Both the position numbers and the translations under genes were made by a program. This document shows, piece after piece, positions 60,201 to 64,000 of a stretch of DNA of 64,000 nt (position 1 is the first letter of the stretch; each line of letters starts with the position of its first letter). Source of the stretch: Umezawaea endophytica (GTDB lineage Bacteria; Actinomycetota; Actinomycetes; Mycobacteriales; Pseudonocardiaceae); the NCBI RefSeq assembly GCF_025061645.1, contig NZ_JANYMP010000001.1, positions 633,591 through 697,590 of the forward strand, read 5' to 3'. The notes beneath the pieces are model-generated. The model did not search any database. It was not told the DNA's origin and saw only the letters and a list, made by a program, of their open reading frames with translations.

Positions 60201-62065
60201 GCGGCCTTGGCGGGCGGCAGGTCGACCAGACCGGTGTTGTGCGGGCTGTCGTTGCGCGGGTTGGCGCAGTCGAACTTGGCGCCGGACGTGCCGGTGGCGA
60301 AGTCGTAGTCGTTGAACGCCAGGTTGTCCCCGACGCACAGCGGCCAGCCGTAGTTGCCCGGCTCCTTGATCAGGTTGAACTCGACGGTCCCGCCGGGACC
60401 GCGGTTCGGGTTGGCCGACCCGGCGTCGGGACCGTAGTCGCCGAGGTGGATCCAGCCGGTCTTCTTGTCCACGGCGAACCGGAACGGGTTGCGGAAGCCC
60501 ATCGCGTAGATCTCGGGACGGGTCTTCTCGGTGCCCGGCGCGAACAGGTTGCCCGCGGGCACCGTGTACGAGCCGTCGGCGGCGACCTTGATGCGGACGA
60601 TCTTGCCGCGCAGGTCGTTGGTGTTGGCCGAGGAGCGGCGGGCGTCGAACGCGGGGTTGCGGTCGGCGCGCTCGTCGATCGGCGAGTAGCCGTCCGAGGC
60701 GAACGGGTTGGTGTCGTCCCCGGTGGACAGCAGCAGGTTGCCCTGCGCGTCGAAGTCGATCTCCCCGCCCGCGTGGCAGCACAGGCCGCGGTCGGCCGGG
60801 ATCTGGATGATCTTCTGCTCGCTCGCCAGGCTCAGGGTGCCGTCGTCGGACAGCGTGAACCGGGAGAGCTGGTTGTGGCCCTTGAACCGCTCGAAGTCCG
60901 CCGCGGTGCCGTTCTCCGGCGCGTCACCCGCGGGGGTGTCCAGCGGTGGCGCGTAGTAGAGGTAGACCCACTTGTTGGTGGCGAAGTCCGCGTCGACCGC
61001 GATGCCCTGGAGGCCGTCCTCGTCGTGGTTGTACACGGCGATCTGGCCCGCGAGCGACGTCGTCGCCTCCGGCGTGGTCAGCCACACGCGACCGTCGCGG
61101 GAGGTGTGCAACACCCGGCGGTCGGGCAGGACGGCGAGCGCGATCGGCTCACCGGTCTTCTCCTCGCCCAGCGCCAGCGTGATCTGGTCGAAGTCCGCGT
61201 CGGTCGGCGGCTCGTTCGGCGTCGTGCCGCCCGGCTCGCATCCGGCGGCCGCGGAGCCCGCGGCGTACTTGATGCCGCCCAGCAGGTGCTGCCGGAACGC
61301 CGCGTCCGCGTAGGACTCCTTGGTGTGGCCCATCCCCGTGTACCAGGAACGGCCCGAACCCTGCGTGTGGCACCACACGATGGGGTGGTCGCCAGCGGGG
61401 TCGGTGGGCGTGTAGCTGGTCTCGTCCAGCGCCGCCAGCACGTGCACGTCGGTGCGCGGGTTGCTCTGGTAGCTGTACCACTCGTCGGTGCGCGTCCACT
61501 TGTCCGGCAGGTGCGCCGTGGAGGCGTGGTCGTGGTCCTCGACGAGGACGTCGGCCTGCTGGATGGCCGGGTGGGACTTGAAGTACGAGCCCACCAGGTC
61601 GCCGTACCAGGGCCACGAGTACTCGGTGTCCGCGGCGGCGTGCACGCCCGCGTAGCCGCCGCCGTCCTGGATGAACCGCTCGAAGGCGCCCTGCTGGTCG
61701 TTGTTCAGGACGTCACCGGTCGTCGACAGCCACACGACCGCGTCGAAGCGGTCGAGGTTGGCGTCGGTGAACGCCCCCGCGTCCTCGGTGGCCTCCACGT
61801 GGAAGTCGTTGGCCGCGCCCAGGGCCTGGATGGCGGCGATCCCGTCCGGGATGGAGTCGTGCCGGAAGCCCGCGGTCTTGGAGAACACCAGGACGTGCTC
61901 GCCGTCCGGGTGGGCCGCGGCGGGCGCGGCGGCGCCGACGAGACCGGCGCCCACGCCGGTCAACAGGGCCAGGGCGGCGACCCCGAGGCGCGCCGCCGGT
62001 GGACGTAGGTTCGGGGGTGGTGTCCGCAACTGCGGGTCGTGCTCCACGCTTCGCTTACCACGCAC
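57227..62065 (-). CDS. secreted multidomain ThuA/sugar dehydrogenase/PKD/CBM/DUF1080 protein
   Basis: A 1612-residue exported protein starting at GTG 62065 (GAGGAGAG upstream), with signal ARLGVAALALLTGVGAGLVG to about residue 51. Domains: ThuA-like glutamine-amidotransferase fold (57-270, VLVFSKTAGFRHDSI, GYAGVHAAADTEYSWPW), glucose/sorbosone-type PQQ sugar dehydrogenase propeller (290-737, EKTGEPIALAVLPDRR, GFRNPFRFAVD), PKD (745-828), a CBM6-like region (about 955-1075), DUF1080/3-keto-disaccharide hydrolase (about 1080-1260, RSLYDGTPGSLEAWNQ), Ig-like repeats with EYRLDGGDWTAY (1265-1500) and a helical tail (1526-1612). It probably oxidises and cleaves a glycan outside the cell. Confidence 0.93.
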   Translation of the reverse strand: MRGKRSVEHDPQLRTPPPNLRPPAARLGVAALALLTGVGAGLVGAAAPAAAHPDGEHVLVFSKTAGFRHDSIPDGIAAIQALGAANDFHVEATEDAGAFTDANLDRFDAVVWLSTTGDVLNNDQQGAFERFIQDGGGYAGVHAAADTEYSWPWYGDLVGSYFKSHPAIQQADVLVEDHDHASTAHLPDKWTRTDEWYSYQSNPRTDVHVLAALDETSYTPTDPAGDHPIVWCHTQGSGRSWYTGMGHTKESYADAAFRQHLLGGIKYAAGSAAAGCEPGGTTPNEPPTDADFDQITLALGEEKTGEPIALAVLPDRRVLHTSRDGRVWLTTPEATTSLAGQIAVYNHDEDGLQGIAVDADFATNKWVYLYYAPPLDTPAGDAPENGTAADFERFKGHNQLSRFTLSDDGTLSLASEQKIIQIPADRGLCCHAGGEIDFDAQGNLLLSTGDDTNPFASDGYSPIDERADRNPAFDARRSSANTNDLRGKIVRIKVAADGSYTVPAGNLFAPGTEKTRPEIYAMGFRNPFRFAVDKKTGWIHLGDYGPDAGSANPNRGPGGTVEFNLIKEPGNYGWPLCVGDNLAFNDYDFATGTSGAKFDCANPRNDSPHNTGLVDLPPAKAAWIPYDGGSVPEFGTGGESPMGGPTYNYDPNLNQVTKFPKFFDNKNFAYEWDRGWIKTIDVGANGERGAITPFFDSMTLTRPMNLEFGPDGSLYVLDYGSGYFGGAADSAVYRIDYTQGNHTPVAKLAADKTSGPAPLTVNFDPTGTTDEDGPELTWAWDFDGDGTTDSTQAGPVSHTYDTVGRYSAKLSVTDPTGLTGSASVVINVGNTAPVVTLNTPLDGSVFSFGDQVPFSVTVVDPEDQPVDCSKVVVEYILGHDSHGHPLSRATGCQGTIPTPADGGHGADANVFGVINATYTDNGAPGAPALTGSDEAVLQPKHKQAEFYTGAQGARALERDTAEGKKRVGEIENGDWIKFSPVNLAGVTGIGYRVSSGGSGGTLEVRLDAPDGPLVQSLYVANTGGWDNYVDLDPTPITDPGGTHEMYLVFKGGSGALFDVDSLTFSTDQPAACTPVTPEEGYRSLYDGTPGSLEAWNQAGPGRFVHQNDCSIRSEGGMGLLWHEGELGSYSLKLDWKLAGDDNSGVFIGFPDPGDDPWVAVNQGYEIQIDPTDAVDRTTGAIYTFKAADIAARDAALKPAGQWNAYEILVTDQRIQVLLNGVKINDYTSTDPARDLTRGFIGLQNHGDSDDVRFRNVRVKDLDVVAPVTTAKTGTPPGGSGWYTAAPVSVELVATDAGGVARTEYRLDGGDWTAYTEPVVVASDGAHKVEYRSTDTSGNVEQVKALDVKIDGTAPVTTATFAAPGESGWHGGAVSVALTAADPASGVARTEWSLDGGAWTPYLRPVAVSGDGTHTLLHRSVDVAGNTEADRAVTIEIDGTSPTLIVAGVANGRVYGDATDVVVSWEAGDATSGVRAVTATVGQRALTSGAALPLHELALGVHELKVVATDVAGNATTRTVPFAVTTSLRDVSQLLDRFKATNRLPKASYDKLTKQLAKARKAEADGNDTKAVKELRAFRVLAVGVPDTGVRAVLVRDTDAVIALLDGTSRRLK

Positions 62066-62133
62066 GGGTATTCTCTCCTCGTTCTCACCGAACTGGGAAC
62101 CGCGGAAGGCTGGGAAAACCCTCCTCTCGTGTC

Positions 62134-62171
62134 GCGGCACCGACCCGGCCCGTCCGCCGGGTCGGTGCCGC
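62134..62171 (-). terminator. terminator after the Gfo/Idh/MocA gene
   Basis: Perfect 16-bp arms (62134-62149 and 62156-62171) around a 6-base loop, 30 bases past the oxidoreductase stop on the - strand and before the ThuA gene, so that gene probably has its own promoter in the remaining 68 bases. Confidence 0.85.
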
Positions 62172-62200
62172 ACTTGCTCCGGACCGTTCTCGGGGTGCCG

Positions 62201-63346
62201 TCAGGCGGGCACCGGCTGCCAGTTCGCCGCCACCGCGCTGTCCTCCACCGCCGCGAGCACCCGCTGGACCTGGAGCCCGTCGGCGAAGCTCGGCGCCGGG
62301 TCGGTCCCGGCGGCGATGGCGCCCACCAGGTCGACGACCTCGTGGACGAACGTGTGCTCGTAGCCGAGCAGGTGGCCGGGCGGCCACCACGCGCCGACGT
62401 ACGGGTGGTCCCCCTCGGTGACCAGGACCCGGCGGAACCCGGCCTCGGAGTCGGGGGAGTCCCCGTCGAAGAACTGGAGTTCGTTCATCGACTCGAAGTC
62501 GAAGGCCAGGCTGCCGCGCGAGCCGTTGACCTCCAGGCGCATCGCGTTCTTGCGGCCCAGCGCGTAGCGGGTGGCCTCGAAGCTGCCGACCGCGCCGCCG
62601 GTGAAGCGGGCCAGGAACAGGGCCGCGTCGTCCACCGTGACCTGGCCCGTGCCGCCCGCGCCGTCCGGGCGGGACGTCGTGAACGTCTCGGTCAGCGCGG
62701 ACACGCCGGTGATCGTGAGGCCGGTAACGAACTGCGCGGCGTCCACGATGTGCGCGCCGAGGTCGCCCAGCGCGCCGGAGCCCGCCTTCTCCCGGTCCAT
62801 CCGCCACGTCATCGGCGAAGCCGGGTCGGACAGCCAGTCCTGGAGGTACACGGCGCGGACGTGCCGCACCTCGCCGAGCCGCCCGTCCGCGACGAGCTTG
62901 CGGGCGAACGCCAGCGCGGGCACCCGCCGGTAGTTGAACGCCACCATCGACCGCACACCGCGGGCGGCGGCGGCCACCGCGGCGGCGGCCATCTTCTCCG
63001 CCTCCGCGACCGAGTTGGCCAGCGGCTTCTCGCACAGCACGTGCTTGCCCGCCTCCAGCGCCGCCACCGCGATGTCGCAGTGCGAGTCGCCGGGCGTGCA
63101 GATGTCGACCAGGTGCACGTCGTCGCGCTGGACCAGCGCGGTCCAGTCGGTCTCGACCGCGGCCCAGCCGTACTTGTCCGCCGCTTCCCTCGTGCGGGTC
63201 GCGTCGCGGCCGCCCAGCACCGAGAGCCTCGGCACCAGCGGCAGGTCGAAGAAGCGGTGCGCGTTGCGCCAGGCCTGGGAGTGCACCGCGCCCATGAACG
63301 CGTGCCCCACCATCCCGACGCCGATCTCCCCGCGGTTGTCGTTCAT
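62201..63346 (-). CDS. Gfo/Idh/MocA family sugar oxidoreductase
   Basis: A 381-residue NAD(P)-dependent oxidoreductase. The N-terminal Rossmann motif is GVGMVGHAFMGAVHS, and CEKPLA is the catalytic Lys motif. TWRMDREKAGSGALGDLGAHIVD is typical of sugar and inositol dehydrogenases that work with a ThuA or TIM-barrel partner. AAGGGCC lies seven bases before ATG 63346. It would reduce or oxidise a keto-sugar or inositol released by the secreted protein. Confidence 0.92.
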   Translation of the reverse strand: MNDNRGEIGVGMVGHAFMGAVHSQAWRNAHRFFDLPLVPRLSVLGGRDATRTREAADKYGWAAVETDWTALVQRDDVHLVDICTPGDSHCDIAVAALEAGKHVLCEKPLANSVAEAEKMAAAAVAAAARGVRSMVAFNYRRVPALAFARKLVADGRLGEVRHVRAVYLQDWLSDPASPMTWRMDREKAGSGALGDLGAHIVDAAQFVTGLTITGVSALTETFTTSRPDGAGGTGQVTVDDAALFLARFTGGAVGSFEATRYALGRKNAMRLEVNGSRGSLAFDFESMNELQFFDGDSPDSEAGFRRVLVTEGDHPYVGAWWPPGHLLGYEHTFVHEVVDLVGAIAAGTDPAPSFADGLQVQRVLAAVEDSAVAANWQPVPA

Positions 63347-63390
63347 CCGTCTAGGCCCTTCGTCGCTCCTGCGGTTCCACCTCGCCACGG

Positions 63391-63424
63391 GGTCCCGGCG
63401 CCGCCGCGCTGCGGCGCCGGGACC
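63391..63424 (-). terminator. terminator after the sugar-binding protein
   Basis: Perfect 14-bp arms (63391-63404 and 63411-63424) with a CGCGCT loop, 6 bases after the binding-protein stop on the - strand. The remaining gap holds the start region of the oxidoreductase. Confidence 0.85.
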
Positions 63425-63429
63425 ACCCG

Positions 63430-64000
63430 TCAGGAGTCGAACCCGACGTCGAGGTAGGAGTCCACGTTCTCCTTGCTCACCACGGCGGAGTAGGTCGTGA
63501 TGAGCGCCGGGATCTCGTGCTCCGCGAGGTCGCCGATGCCCTTGGCCTGGCCGAGCAGGCGGGCCAGCGCGATGGCGGAGGAGGCCATGGACGGGCTGTA
63601 GAGCACCGTCGCCTTGACCACGCCGCTGTCGGCCTTGATCAGGTCCATCATGTTCCGCGACCCGGCGCCGCCGACCATGATGAAGTCCTTGCGGCCCGCG
63701 CCGTCGATCGCCGCGAGGACGCCGATGCCCTGGTCGTCGTCGTGGTTCCACAGCGCGTCGAGCTTGCTCGCGCCCTGGAGCAGGTTCGCGGTCTGCTGCT
63801 CGCCGGACTCCGGGGTGAACTGGGCGGACACCCGCGGGCCGACGGAGAAGCCCGCGCGGGCCAGCGCGTCCTTGAAGCCCTTGCTGCGTTCCTGGGTCAA
63901 CGGTAGCGAGTCGATGCCCGCGACCTCGCCGATGATCGGGGCGGAGATGTTCTTCGCCTTCATCTGGGAGGCGATGTAGTTGCCCGCGTTGACACCCATG
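63430..64000 (-). CDS. sugar ABC transporter substrate-binding protein (N-terminus missing)
   Basis: The C-terminal 189 residues of a periplasmic-binding-protein-type-1 (RbsB-like) sugar binder. The start is beyond the right edge. Visible family features are GVNAGNYIASQMKAK, IGEVAGIDSLPLTQERSKGF, LDALWNHDDDQGIGVLAAI, and the hinge YSPSMASSAIALARLLG. It would bring a sugar or cyclitol to an importer whose permease and ATPase must lie outside the window, to the right. Confidence 0.9.
   Translation of the reverse strand, partial: MGVNAGNYIASQMKAKNISAPIIGEVAGIDSLPLTQERSKGFKDALARAGFSVGPRVSAQFTPESGEQQTANLLQGASKLDALWNHDDDQGIGVLAAIDGAGRKDFIMVGGAGSRNMMDLIKADSGVVKATVLYSPSMASSAIALARLLGQAKGIGDLAEHEIPALITTYSAVVSKENVDSYLDVGFDS

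Noticed and set aside
56942-62008. Long open frame (about 1688 codons) on the + strand opposite the ThuA multidomain gene
   Set aside because: Its translation is low-complexity Val/Gly/Arg/Asp-rich without any domain, a usual antisense artefact of GC-rich third positions. The - strand protein has clear domains.

Overview
The window is very GC-rich, uses GTG starts freely, and packs its genes with 4-base ATGA/GTGA or TGATG overlaps. It has SARP/AfsR-type and TetR regulators and long GC-rich hairpin terminators. This indicates a soil actinomycete; the gene content suits the Pseudonocardiaceae (Saccharothrix, Lentzea or Actinosynnema-like), but the genus is a guess. I saw no tRNA, rRNA, CRISPR array, transposase or prophage, and no PKS/NRPS genes.

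Region 1 (1-17975, + strand) is one tightly coupled catabolic operon cut by the left edge. It encodes a flavoprotein dehydrogenase, a cupin, a NitT/TauT-type ABC ATPase, two MmgE/PrpD proteins, a ureidoglycolate-lyase homologue, a three-subunit molybdenum hydroxylase, an NTF2-like protein, an Old-Yellow-Enzyme/Fe-S/FAD reductase, an EthD-like protein, an MFS transporter joined in frame to a CaiB CoA-transferase, a cyclase-family hydrolase, a dihydropyrimidinase-like amidohydrolase and a CitE/HpcH lyase. It ends in a strong hairpin. The order of chemistry suggests hydroxylation, reduction and hydrolytic opening of a nitrogen heterocycle, then CoA activation and C-C cleavage. The substrate is unknown.

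Region 2 (18120-36973) looks like a D-amino-acid and peptide utilisation island: a D-amino-acid dehydrogenase-like flavoprotein, an N-acyl-D-amino-acid deacylase relative, a PucR regulator, two class-C serine hydrolases, a fused indolepyruvate:ferredoxin oxidoreductase, a methyltransferase, a dipeptide ABC transporter whose second permease is fused to an ATPase, and a divergent S33 exopeptidase lipoprotein.

Region 3 (37145-48124) is mixed: a methyltransferase, a hydrolase with a membrane tail, an epimerase/SDR pair divergent from a TetR gene, an NTF2-like protein, a second TetR gene with a clear operator, a small membrane protein, two small secreted proteins and a 1033-residue AfsR-like regulator.

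Region 4 (48246-64000, - strand) is a large operon group that reads leftwards: a sugar ABC binding protein (cut by the right edge), a Gfo/Idh/MocA oxidoreductase, a 1612-residue secreted ThuA/sugar-dehydrogenase/PKD/DUF1080 protein, an inositol-phosphate-synthase-like cyclase, then homologues of the ebo metabolite-traffic genes (EboC prenyltransferase, EboA fused to a TIM barrel, EboB, EboE, EboF), and two sugar isomerase/epimerase-like TIM barrels, one of them Tat-exported. The usual EboD cyclase is absent and an inositol-phosphate-synthase-like enzyme stands in its place. This is the best candidate here for an under-described system: a cyclitol- or keto-sugar-linked Ebo pathway.
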